DNA of 64,000 nucleotides. It comes from Girardinichthys multiradiatus (taxonomy: Eukaryota > Chordata > Actinopteri > Cyprinodontiformes > Goodeidae). The stretch spans positions 42,161,975 to 42,225,974 of the forward strand of contig NC_061804.1 in NCBI RefSeq assembly GCF_021462225.1, read 5' to 3'. Positions 48,546 through 57,545 of this stretch are shown here, piece by piece. Positions within the stretch are counted from its first letter, which is position 1. Every line of letters starts with the position of its first letter. Under the pieces are notes generated by a model. It saw only the letters and a program-made list of their open reading frames with translations. It ran no database searches and was not told the DNA's origin. The position numbers were made by a program, and so were the translations under genes.

Positions 48546-48565
48546 ACAGCGGAAGGTGGAACGTA

Positions 48566-48750
48566 AATTCAATTCAATTCAGAAATACTTTATTAATCTC
48601 AAAGGGAAATTAAATGTTGTTGTAGCCCATTATGAGGGTTTCCTCAAAGAGCCGTTGAAGATGCTGATGGCTGTGGGCAGGAAGGATCTCCTGTAGCGCT
48701 CCGTCTTACAGCACATCTGAAGAAGCCTCCGACTGAAGACACTCATAGAA
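48566..48750 (-). mobile_element. LINE family X, 3' end fragment (minus)
   Basis: A second short copy of the 3' terminus (aattcaattcagaaatactt, ttattaatctcaaagggaaa, gatgctgatggctgtgggca). It repeats the 47404-47560 sequence and stops at cgactgaagacac. Confidence 0.75.
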
Positions 48751-48884
48751 TTATAGAAAATTCAAATACAAAAAACAATTAACACCAATCCATCAGAGAT
48801 AGGATAGACACAGGTAGAAACTGGTGTAGATTTGCTCAAAATATAATAACAAAATAATACCAATAAATCTGTCATTAATAATTC

Positions 48885-49870
48885 AATTAAATTCAAAATT
48901 ACTTTATTGTTGTTGTAGGACAGTCTCATGAAGAGGATGGTCAGGGTTCTCCATAATGTTCTTCATTTTATAAATAATCCGTCTTTCCACAATGATCTCC
49001 GGAGGTTCCAGAGGAGTCCTCAGAACAGAACCAGCCTTTTTTATCAGCTTGTTGAGCTTTTGTAAGTCCCTGGCTCTGATGCTGCTTCCCCAGCAGATGA
49101 TGGCAGAAGAGATCACACTTTCCACAACAGACTTATAGAAGATATGCAGCACCTTGCTGCAAACACCAAAGGACCTAAGCTTCCTCAAGAAGTACAGTCT
49201 GCTCTGTCCCTTCTTGTAGACGAGTACTGCCAGTCCACCTCCTTTACATTTGCCGCTCCTCTTTAAATCTCTGTCTGCTCGTATGGTTAAAAAGCCTGGG
49301 AGAGAGACACTGGAGTCGGGGATATAATCCTGCAGCCATGTCTCAGTAAAACACATAATACTGCATGCCCTGTACTCTGGCTGGGTCCTTTGTAGGGCTT
49401 GGAGTTCATCCAACTTGTTTCCCAACCATCTCACATTGCCCATCATGATCGACGGAAGAGATGGTTTGAACTTCCTCCTTCTCTCTCTTCTCTTAGCTCC
49501 TGCTCTGCATCCACGGCGTCTCCTTTTCAACTCATCAGGGATTTGGGGTTGTAGTTGAAGTATTATTTGAGCTTTTGAGATATTGATCAGCTGCTCCCGG
49601 TTGTAAGAAACAACCCCGTTGCCATGGCAATGCATCATAACAAATGTCCAAAAGTAGAAAAGTATTAGGAAAAATTCTCCAAGCTGCACAGCATCTGACA
49701 ACGGAGAGGACAGTCGTCCAAAAAAAATCAACTGTATCCACCACAAGAGGAAGAGTTCCCAAAAAAGAATAAATCAGATTCAAAAGTAACAGAGCTACTC
49801 CAACCTGCTGCCACCTTGAGCGGCACAATTCTAGAATGTAACACAATGTGTAACACTCCCTTACCACTTG
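48885..49870 (-). mobile_element. LINE family X, copy 3 (minus), 5' end fused to 3' end
   Basis: Holds the 5' region (minus: ggtggcagcaggttggag near 49810, gacgactgtcctctccg near 49710), the start of the endonuclease ORF and, after a large deletion, the RT C-terminal part. The 3' terminus is a diverged attcaaaattactttattg at 48890. The matching 5' region in plus orientation is at 63315-63720. Confidence 0.8.
48904..49746 (-). pseudogene. chimeric 280-codon LINE frame (endonuclease start joined to RT tail)
   Basis: An uninterrupted minus-strand frame. N-terminal part: VSYNREQLINISKAQ, a basic stretch (KRRRRGCRAGAKRRERRRK), MMGNVRWLGNKLDELQAL, SIMCFTETWLQDYIPD and KCKGGGLAVLV, the beginning of an apurinic-type endonuclease. 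It then switches directly to YKKGQSRLYFLRKLRSF, VVESVISSAIICWGSS and LEPPEIIVERRI, which lie after the RT catalytic core in the other copies. Most of the endonuclease and the whole RT palm are gone, so neither enzyme would work. The join falls where both parents share only about two bases. Confidence 0.8.
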
Positions 49871-50135
49871 CTTACAAATACTGATCAGGAATCAGAAATG
49901 CAGTTCCATAGTGTAAGGAGAATTCACATGTAGAGGCTGGTATTGAAAACAGTATTTCTAAGTTAGACTTCTTTGCCCGTATTTACAAAGAATCCTAAGA
50001 CTAAAAGTAGCTCTTAGTGATCTAAGATTAATTTTAGAATTTCTCCCTCAGTAAGATAAACGTTATTGACGAAGCATCTTAGGCTTTAAGAGAACTCCTA
50101 AGGTGAGGAAATGTTAAGAGTAGTTAGGAGGAGTT

Positions 50136-51017
50136 TTAGTGTTTCCTGACTCGCTCCTCCAAAACACCCCAAAGTGGCTCAATAATATTTAGATCTGGTG
50201 ACTGTACAGGCCATGGGAGAAGTTCAACTTCACTTTCATGTTCATCAAACCAATCTTTCACCAGTCTTGCTGTGTGTATTGGTGCATTGTCATCCTGATA
50301 CACGGCACCGCCTTCAGGATACAATGTTTGAACTATTGGATGCACATGGTCCTCAACAATGGTCCGGTAGTCCTTGGCAGTGACGCGCCCATCTAGCACA
50401 AGTATTGGGCCAAGGGAATGCCATGATATGGCAGCCCAAACCATCACTGATCCACCCCCATGCTTCACTCTGGGCATGCAACAGTCTGGGTGGTACGCTT
50501 CTTTGGGGCTTCTCCACACCGTAACTCTCCCGGATGTGGGGAAAACAGTAAAGGTGGACTCATCAGAGAACAATACATGTTTCACATTATCCACAGCCCA
50601 AGATTTGCGCTCCTTGCACCATTGAAACCGACGTTGGGCATTGGCATGAGTGACCAAAGGTTTGGTTATAGCAGCCCGGCCGTGTATATTGACCCTGTGG
50701 AGCTCCCGACGGACAGTTCTGGTGGAAACAGGAGAGTTGAGGTGCACATTTAATTCTGCCATAATTTGAGCAGCCGTGGTTTTATGTTTTTTGGATACAA
50801 TCTGGGTTAGCACCCAAACATCCCTTTCAGACAGCTTCCTCTTGCGTCCACAGTTAATCCTGTTGGATGTGGTTCATCCTTCTTGGTGGTATGCTGACAT
50901 TACCCTGGATACCGTGGCTCTTGATACATCAAAAAGACTTGCTATCTTGGTCACAGATGCGCCAGCAAGAGGTGCACCAACAATTTGTCCTCTTTTGAAC
51001 TCTGGTATGTCACCCAT
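50136..51017 (-). pseudogene. Tc1-like transposase, one stop, 3' truncated
   Basis: The frame starts at ATG 51017 (MGDIPEFKRGQIVGAPLAG) with the first helix-turn-helix (VTKIASLFDVSRATVSRVMS). A single TGA after AYHQEG (near 50874) interrupts; the frame then continues unbroken: NCGRKRKLSERD, second HTH STRTVRRELHRVNIHGR, LFSDESTFTVFP with catalytic Asp 1, HGGGSVMVWAAISW, YQDDNAPIHTARLVKDW with Asp 2, and SPDLNIIEPLWGVLEER with Glu. It ends after RVRKH, short of the usual C-terminal 50-60 residues. Apart from the stop and the truncation it is the best-preserved transposase of the window. Confidence 0.88.
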
Positions 51018-51206
51018 AATGTGTGCATTTCAATATTTTGAGCAAAATTGTGCTCTTAACCTGCTAATTGAACCTTCACACTCTGCTCTTACTGGTGCAA
51101 TGTGCAATCAATGAAGACTGGCTACCAGGCTGGTCCAATTTAGCCATGAAACCTCCCACACTAAAATGACAGGTGTTTCAGTTTCATTGTCCAACCACTG
51201 TATATA
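50136..51206 (-). mobile_element. Tc1-like transposon, fifth family, 3' truncated (minus)
   Basis: The 5' terminus of the element is on the right (minus: tacagtggttggacaatgaa then actgaaacacctgtca). The element runs leftward through a transposase and breaks off abruptly at about 50140, inside the C-terminal domain; the second terminal repeat is absent. Confidence 0.85.
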
Positions 51207-51217
51207 TTAATATATAT

Positions 51218-51376
51218 AGGGCCAGTGGTGCCAGTTGGTAGCACTGTTGCCTTGCAGCAAGAAGGTCCTGGGTTCGACTCCCGGGGCCAGGGGTATTTCG
51301 ACCTGTCCAGGGTGTACCCCGCCTCCCGCCCATAGACTGCTGGAGATAGGCACCAGCTTCCCTGCGACCCACGACA
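51218..51376 (+). mobile_element. SINE-type tRNA-like repeat, internally deleted
   Basis: A tRNA-like head (gtggtgccagttggtagcac, cttgcagcaagaaggtcctg, gggttcgactcccgg) is joined directly to the 3' body (gacctgtccagggtgtaccc, ctgctggagataggcaccag). The roughly 150-base middle present in the copy at 13153-13478 is missing. Confidence 0.75.
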
Positions 51377-52105
51377 CATACATACAAACTCTAGACAACA
51401 GTACAATAACTTAAGCACTATATACATATAATGAAGATGTAAATGAGGTGAAGTATTTGCTTATTGTACATGATGATGTCAGCAGCCTAAGCCTAAATGG
51501 TCATCTACAACGCTCCCCATCTGTGGAGAAGTTCGCTGGTGTGCTGCAGTCTCCTCTCTAGTTTGATTGCAGCAGGCACCAGCACTGCTCACATTTCAGG
51601 CTGGTGCTCTCTTCTCCTCCACCAGCAGGCTCTACTCCTCTGTTCAGTTCGGCTTCTCCACCTTTTTTTCTTCGTGTAGTTTTGGTCATTTTACCAAACT
51701 AAACCTCATTAAACAAGAAGGAGATCACAATAAAATGCAGAATTTTCAAACATGTTGATGCTGTGTGACAGTTAATTTAATTTTGCTAAGTTCATCATCA
51801 TTATTTACACATTTCTAAATCCAGTTTAAATTCTATCATTGGTTAATTTTTCGCCATTGATTACTTGGAGTGCATTAGTTTTATTTTTTGTTTCGTTTAC
51901 CAACCAATCACAGCTCTTAGAAGACAGCGTCACTCGGGTAAACCACACCTCCTCACTAAGTTAGGAATTTCTGTAGTCTCCTCACTCAGAGTCACTCTCA
52001 GCAGCGAACCTAATGACTCTTAAGCCAGGACTTTTTGGCAGTACTTTTTTGGCTAAGATAGAAGCTCTCTGAGAGGACTCCGAGAATTTTTGTAAATACA
52101 GGCCC

Positions 52106-53331
52106 TGGTATGTAGACATCTGTTTGCAGGTATAATAAGACAGTGACTTTTGCTGTTTCCCTGCACTATGATCATCTGCAGAAACTCAGTACAACAAAGG
52201 GAGGGTCAAACATTTAGCAGAAGAGACATTTTTATTCACAAAATGGCATGACTTTGAGCTGGCTGTCTGGATATGGAAAAACCTGAACAACTGAAACCCT
52301 TTAGTTGGAAAACCCATGAGAACGTTTTCATTTTATTGTTAAAAATCCTTAAATATTTTAAATGTTAAATATGTTAGGCATTTGGAATATTTAATTTCCC
52401 TTTGGAATTAATATAATATTTTTGATTTGAATTGAACTTATGAAACACTGTACATTTAAACGTTTACTCTTAAAATACTGCATAAATAATCGTAGCGTAG
52501 ATTGGTGTGGCCGTTTTTAGGTATGGGCCAATGGGGTCGTTACTTTAGCTCACAATATTTTTTCATTTTACATTTCCCAACTGTGAAGTAGGAAGGGTGT
52601 TGCTTTTTGTTGGCAGTGATGATGCACATTTATAACATTTATAACTCTCAACTAAGTTTAAGAAGTTTTTCAGTTTTTGTGTTGAAAATGCAGACACATT
52701 TTCCCAGATTTTGAAAAGCTATTGAGCAAATGAAGTCTAGATCAGCAATCACCCCATGCATCTGTTGAGCCCAACAACTGAGACTTATTGTTGGTTGACA
52801 CATGGATGTACATAATGCTATGCATATAGCAACTGTGCATTCGAACTTGTAAGCTTGGACTGCAGAACAGATTTCTCTGTGTCCTGCCATAGATACTTAC
52901 CAACTTGATTTTATTCTAAGGAACAAATATTTTGCAGAAGTCGGGCACTTAAGGGGTCAACAATACCCTACTAATAGACCGAAATGCCCAATGAAGTGCT
53001 TTTGAATGTATTCCCCTTTAAAGTCATGTTCCATGTGCAAACTGCCATGCATGCCATTGCTAAATATTGCTTCTCCGTTTCAAAACTAAAACAATTATAT
53101 GGAAAGAATCTTGTTATATTTGTTGTCCTGGTGCTTCGCATTTCTTTGGCTTATTTTTCATGATGTGACTGTTCCTGAGTAGTCATTTTCCCCTTCCGCC
53201 ATCTCTCCCCCTGTCAGCATGGTGAAGCCCATTGTAGACAGTATCCATGTCTATGAACACATATTGATGATGCTTTGTCGCTCAGCTGTGATTCTCCCCC
53301 TCTACTAACAACATTTGGTTTCTCTCCGCAG
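52106..53331. other. intron, no gene seen
   Basis: No element recognised. Ends in the pyrimidine-rich acceptor preceding 53332. Confidence 0.5.
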
Positions 53332-53365
53332 CCACGGTGGGAAGATGTCCTCTTTGCAATGCTAA
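53332..53365 (+). CDS. igsf9b: candidate short alternative last exon of igsf9b
   Basis: A good acceptor (tttctctccgcag) is followed by a stretch that, entered in the phase left by exon 38588-40219, gives G-HGGKMSSLQC and then a TAA stop at 53363-53365. No donor intervenes, so it would be a terminal exon with the 3' UTR following; an AATAAA-like signal occurs near 53840. Only 11 residues are encoded, so coding evidence is weak and chance cannot be excluded. It competes with the downstream candidate at 54100. Confidence 0.33.
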
Positions 53366-54099
53366 TCCTTTTCTGTGTGTTTGTGGCAGAAATCTGTGGG
53401 CTGCCATATTCTATGTGCCTCCATTAACAGGAGGAAGTTGATGAATATATACTAAACAAGAAAGCCTATATACAACTGTTATTTTCGGAGTGGCGTTGCT
53501 TCATCCACACAGTAAATATCCAATTAGAAACTCTTTCATACATTTTGTAATTAATATTTCTCATTATTGAAAATCTCCTGGAATAATTTTCCTCTGAAAC
53601 CAACAGTTGAAGGCCCGTTTAAATGTTGTATTTATGTATACTTGGTAAAGCATCATTCAGTGATCTAATCTTCACTATAAGGGGTCCATTGGTGATTTAA
53701 GTTAGGAAATACTTTGCTTTACTTGGATATATATTGTTTGTATAAATATGAGCAAAATATTGATTATACTATTCAATGAAAATAATATTTCAAGATGCAT
53801 CAAATTAATGTATATTTAAATTTAACCAGAGTTTTCATAATAAATTAAATATATTTGCTTTATTCCATATGATGTTCAAGATTGTAAATGTTGTAAAGCT
53901 AATCTTTTACTGGATCTTAAACTAAACTTATTGAAGTAACTCATATTGACCCTTTGGTAATGTGTTGCACCGTTTTATAGCTTAAGTAGTGCTGGGGGGC
54001 GGGGAGTGTTGTGCTCTCCTTAATGCACAAACACACTGTTGACCACAATCGGCCTAGAGTTACCCGTGTGTTTTCCCTTTCTCTGTTCGCTTCATTTAG

Positions 54100-54227
54100 A
54101 AAACGTCGAGGTGCGTCGAGCGCCCATTTGGGGTCTGAGAGGAGTGATGCACTGAGATACCAGCGTGTTAAAAAGGCGAAGAAAATGACGATGAACAACA
54201 ACAACTCCAAGACCAGAAAGAAAGCAG
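54100..54227 (+). CDS. igsf9b: candidate basic 3' exon of igsf9b
   Basis: The acceptor is ttcgcttcatttag and the donor gtatgc, length 128 bases. Entered with the gg left by exon 38588-40219 it gives Gly and then KRRGASSAHLGSERSD, ALRYQRVKKAKKMTM and NNNNSKTRKKA, open throughout, and leaves one base. The composition (Lys/Arg/Asn/Ser) differs from the Pro-rich tail, but the phase fit and absence of stops support a real exon. The following exon is not identified. Read-through of the donor would give about 25 more residues and a stop at 54317-54319, so this could alternatively be terminal. Confidence 0.5.
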
Positions 54228-55185
54228 GTATGCACCATTTTCCTCACCCAATAAGGGTAACTAAAGGACATCATGGTGACTGGTCAAATACAAAACCACA
54301 CAGTAGAACCGAAAACTAGCAACTAGACACGAGATATTCCAGGTTCAGACAAAATGAGGTAAAGCCAAGAAAGACGAACAAGTACAGCAGTTTTCAATTA
54401 AACCATAATTTAATCACAGACATTAATACAAAGAAAATATGGCAAATATTAAGTGACATAGAAAATAAGCTGAACAACAAAAGTAATAAACATCATGAGA
54501 CTGAAAATGGGGACACACTTCACAATTTTCTGCCCAATTTTCTCCCTGATTCCCTACCGGGGAAATCTGTATCGGTCTGTACTAGTTGGGGAAAGTCATC
54601 GAAAAAATAAATTATCCAAACTCTCAATAAGAGTAATATAAAAACCACAGTTGAGAAACTCACTTTAAGTATTTTGACTTAAATTTTTTACTAATTTAGC
54701 GGGCAGCAGAATAGAAATATAGCCATTCCAATTCTGAAATTATCTTCCGTTACCGCCACCTACTGGTATGTTTTTCTTCAAAATGTAATACCTTACAAGA
54801 GTTTGGTACGTTCAGCTCCCTTTAGTTGGTTTGACAAATCATGTCTGTGATCCCTCACCAGGCAGAGGTGTGTGTGATCCCTGGGCTGTCAGTCTTGAAA
54901 CCAAAACATGCTAAAAAATATTATTTTAGTGTGAACTCCAAGACTTTTTAAAATCTGTGAAGACTGTGAAAGTTGGGTAGTGTGTCCACAGCTTTAGACC
55001 AACTTAACTAAATGAAGTCATACTTTCAGAGCATTACCTAACCTCAAGAAATCAAAGAAGAATTGACAGAAGTTCTGCATAAGTTAGATTTCATAATAGG
55101 AAAAAAGTCTGCTGTGATTGAACAGACCCATCATAGAAGTAAAACACTTCCGTTTTCATACTAGAAAGTAGAAAGAGATTCAGGC
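54228..55185. other. intron or flank, no gene seen
   Basis: Sequence after the candidate basic exon; no further exon found. Confidence 0.45.
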
Positions 55186-55620
55186 AGGGTAACGACCCAG
55201 AACTACCTAGAGGTCTCTCCACAAGCCATCCTTAACAGATGCAAGAAAACACCTCAACTGCCCCCTTTCATTGTGGAGAAGCAGCCTCTCCACTCTAGGA
55301 CAGTTCTGCCCTAGAAGTCCCCATGTCAATTTGATGTTGAGTGTGAGATCAGACTTTTAGGATGATTTCAAAAACAAGTGACAGAGTACTTTGCCTAGAC
55401 TACAGTTATTGTGACCTTTTCCAGGAGCCAGAACTGGGCTAGAGACTTGTTGGCATGCACTTGGAATCCAGTTGCGCCTTTGCCTTTGGGGCTCGGCCTG
55501 GGCAAAGCCTCAATGGGCTACACTAGACAGAAAGAGTCTGGCACTGCTGGAGACCTTGGAGATGCCCAGTTGCCAAAACTGGACATCTATGTTGTGAAGG
55601 GAAGCCAATTAAATTAGGCT
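55186..55620 (+). repeat. possible dispersed repeat fragments
   Basis: gaggtctctccacaagccatccttaa-type text, gcaagaaaacacctcaactg and, further on, tttggggctcggcctgggca resemble pieces of a common fish repeat. No protein motif supports a gene; the 68-codon frame at 55411-55617 is not convincing. Confidence 0.35.
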
Positions 55621-55884
55621 GTACCAAATTATGCATGTTTACTTGTTTTTTTGTTTTGAAGATATATTACATTGATATATTGAAGATGTATTTCATCTGT
55701 CTCACTTCTCTTTGATGTCAAAAAGTTAATAAGTGAGAAAAAAAGAGTAAACAAAGAAAATACAAGCTATAGTTATTTGGGGAGAAAATTACAGTTAAAC
55801 TCAAATAAATTCATAACACTGGCTGATTTATGTTTAGTACTTTAAATTTTGCAGACATGTTTATTTTTACTGGATGTAATAATA

Positions 55885-56170
55885 ACATGTTAGAGCTGCA
55901 GAGCCAGAAGCCTGACTTGAATCTGATAGAGGATTTGTGAAGAGAGCTAAAGATTAGAATAACTGCAAAAAAGCCTACCAACCTGAAAGACCTGGACTTC
56001 ATCACTAAAGATAAACCGTCAGAATATCAGATGAGACTTGACAAAATCTGCTTAGCAATTATTAGAAGGCTTTGATTGCTGTAACTCCATAAAGATTTTT
56101 CCATTGATTATTGAAAAGGGTATAAATCAAACAGTCTATATTTTAATAAAATGTAAATAAATACCAGAAA
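55885..56170 (+). pseudogene. Tc1-like transposase C-terminal fragment
   Basis: Plus-strand reading gives SQKPDLNLIEDL, a stop in place of the usual Trp, RELKIRITAKKPTNLKDL and LAIIRRL. It matches the Tc1 block around the catalytic Glu (PDLNPIENLWRELK). The upstream part and the ends are not visible. Confidence 0.6.
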
Positions 56171-56226
56171 AGAGTTTCTTTTCCAAATTTCCCTTTCATT
56201 TTACATTGTTTTGTTTTGTTTTGTTA

Positions 56227-56503
56227 TGTGTGTGTGTGTGTGTGTGTTCCTGTCTTGGCATCACAGTGAGATTTCACCATCAAATTGAGGACCGTTTGTA
56301 CCAAAGTGAGGACATTTTGCTGGTTAGGTTTAGGACTAAGATGTGAATTGAGTTTAGGTTAAGGTTAGGGTTAAGCATGCACTGGTAATAGTTAGGTTTA
56401 GGGTTATTGTCAGGGTTAGGGCATAGAAAGGGTTGAAAATGACTGAAAATCAATGGAAGTCAATGGGAGTCAACATATGGTCCTCACTACATGTAGCAAA
56501 ACA

Positions 56504-56545
<42 letters not shown>
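56227..56545. repeat. (TG)n-flanked dispersed repeat
   Basis: Two TG microsatellites (56227-56248 and 56508-56545) flank a body with aaattgaggaccgtttgta, accaaagtgaggacattttg, several gttagg/ttaggg words and tatggtcctcactacatgta. This is a frequent repeat type in fish; the TTAGGG-like words are degenerate. Confidence 0.65.
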
Positions 56546-56548
<3 letters not shown>

Positions 56549-57545
56549 TGGTTTGTCAACTGGTATTGCGAAGATGTTACAATGATGAGAAGAGGGGTTA
56601 CTTTGCTGAACCCAAGAGAAACAAAGAGCAGATAGCCTTGGCATCCAGAGGCCACAGCAACCCTAACCAGGCAGACACCGGGCACCCCCAAAGAGTAATC
56701 ATACACCCGACATGGAGGCAGGTCATCAGTGAATCACAGGGTTAGCAGCCCCTAGACCAGAGAATCTCAGGGAGAGACGCAGGGTACCAAACCCACCTAC
56801 CCAACTCACCCACCATGTCCCCAGCGCAGGTCAAGCCCACAACCTGCCAAAGCCGCTGGTAGCAGATCCACCCAATACCAAGGAGCAGGAAGCACTAAGT
56901 GCCCCATGCACCCCAAACCTGCCAGACAACAACTGGCAATCCACATCAGCTGTGAATCTGAAAGGCCGAGGAGGTTGAGGGTACCGTGCCATCACACGCA
57001 TTCTGGCAGCCCCATGGAGGTCCAGGGAGTGGGACACCCACCAGGGCCCAGCTCAGTCCACACCAGCCAGGACGCACCATGCTGCGATGAGGCCCGAGTC
57101 CCCAGACAAACACCACTGCAGCAGACCCCCACCACCCCAACCCCTCTCTCATTGTAGTTCGTCGTGTATGCATGTGTGTCTGTTTTAAGGTGTTGCAGTG
57201 TAAAGATGGTATGACTGCAGGTGTGTATATCCAAAGTGCACGGATAGGGACGGAGGAGCTGTTTCGGAGAGCCGATATTGCTGATACCAGAATCATGACA
57301 ACCTCAGCCTCCAGTCCCTATGTGTCTCAAATGCATTAAAACTGCCGCGGGGGGCAGGGTGGATAATCCCCTGCTTGAACCAGCGCCAAAGCCCTGTCCC
57401 ACCCCACCCACACCACCACAACAGAGACCATGGCTAAAGAACCCCCAGAGTTGACAGAAAGGAGCACCACAGGGAGACAAACTCCGGTGTCAGAAGAACC
57501 TGGACCTTTCATGCGCCCAGCCAGCCACCCAGGATTCAGCCTGTT
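56546..57545. repeat. C/A-rich dispersed repeat-like region
   Basis: T-poor, C-rich plus strand (cacccacctacccaactcac-like runs, ccccagcgcaggtcaagccc, ccccaccaccccaaccc). Similar in character to 59930-60470. Frames on both strands come from composition. No gene. Confidence 0.4.

Larger units (their letters stand above)
49975..52105. mobile_element. Harbinger-like element with nested Tc1 and SINE
   Basis: Left end cccgtatttacaaagaatcc, then taagactaaaagtagctctt; right end gagaatttttgtaaatacag-gccc is its inverse, preceded by gaacctaatgactcttaagc-type sequence. These termini match a known type of fish Harbinger-like repeat. Inside lie a truncated Tc1-like element (50136-51206) and a SINE-type repeat (51218-51376). 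No Harbinger transposase frame was identified in what remains. Confidence 0.6.
5357..54227 (+). other. igsf9b: igsf9b gene, 3' part (gene-level entry)
   Basis: Interrupted gene for a turtle-family (IGSF9B) synaptic adhesion protein. In mammals IGSF9B is a single-pass membrane protein with extracellular Ig and FN3 domains that acts mainly at inhibitory synapses, where it is linked to neuroligin 2 through the scaffold S-SCAM (established knowledge). Six exons in the window join without a frame break: FN3-1 remainder, FN3-2 in two exons, membrane helix, a 46-base linker exon and a 1632-base tail exon. All have AG acceptors and GT donors. The Ig-domain exons must lie left of the window, because the first exon here opens inside FN3-1 with one base of a split codon. 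The 3' end is unresolved, with two phase-compatible candidate exons at 53332 and 54100. Assignment to IGSF9B rather than IGSF9 rests on the long tail with its conserved blocks. Confidence 0.85.

Noticed and set aside
55425..55620. Possible igsf9b exon after a ccag acceptor at 55424
   Set aside because: The phase would allow it, but the translation has no likeness to the family and the DNA resembles a dispersed repeat.
56340..56420. Interstitial telomere repeat (TTAGGG-like words)
   Set aside because: Words are irregular and embedded in a known kind of fish dispersed repeat between two TG tracts.
56450..57296. Several overlapping frames with His-Thr or Cys-Val repeats and Pro-rich text
   Set aside because: They are translations of the TG microsatellite and of a C-rich repeat.
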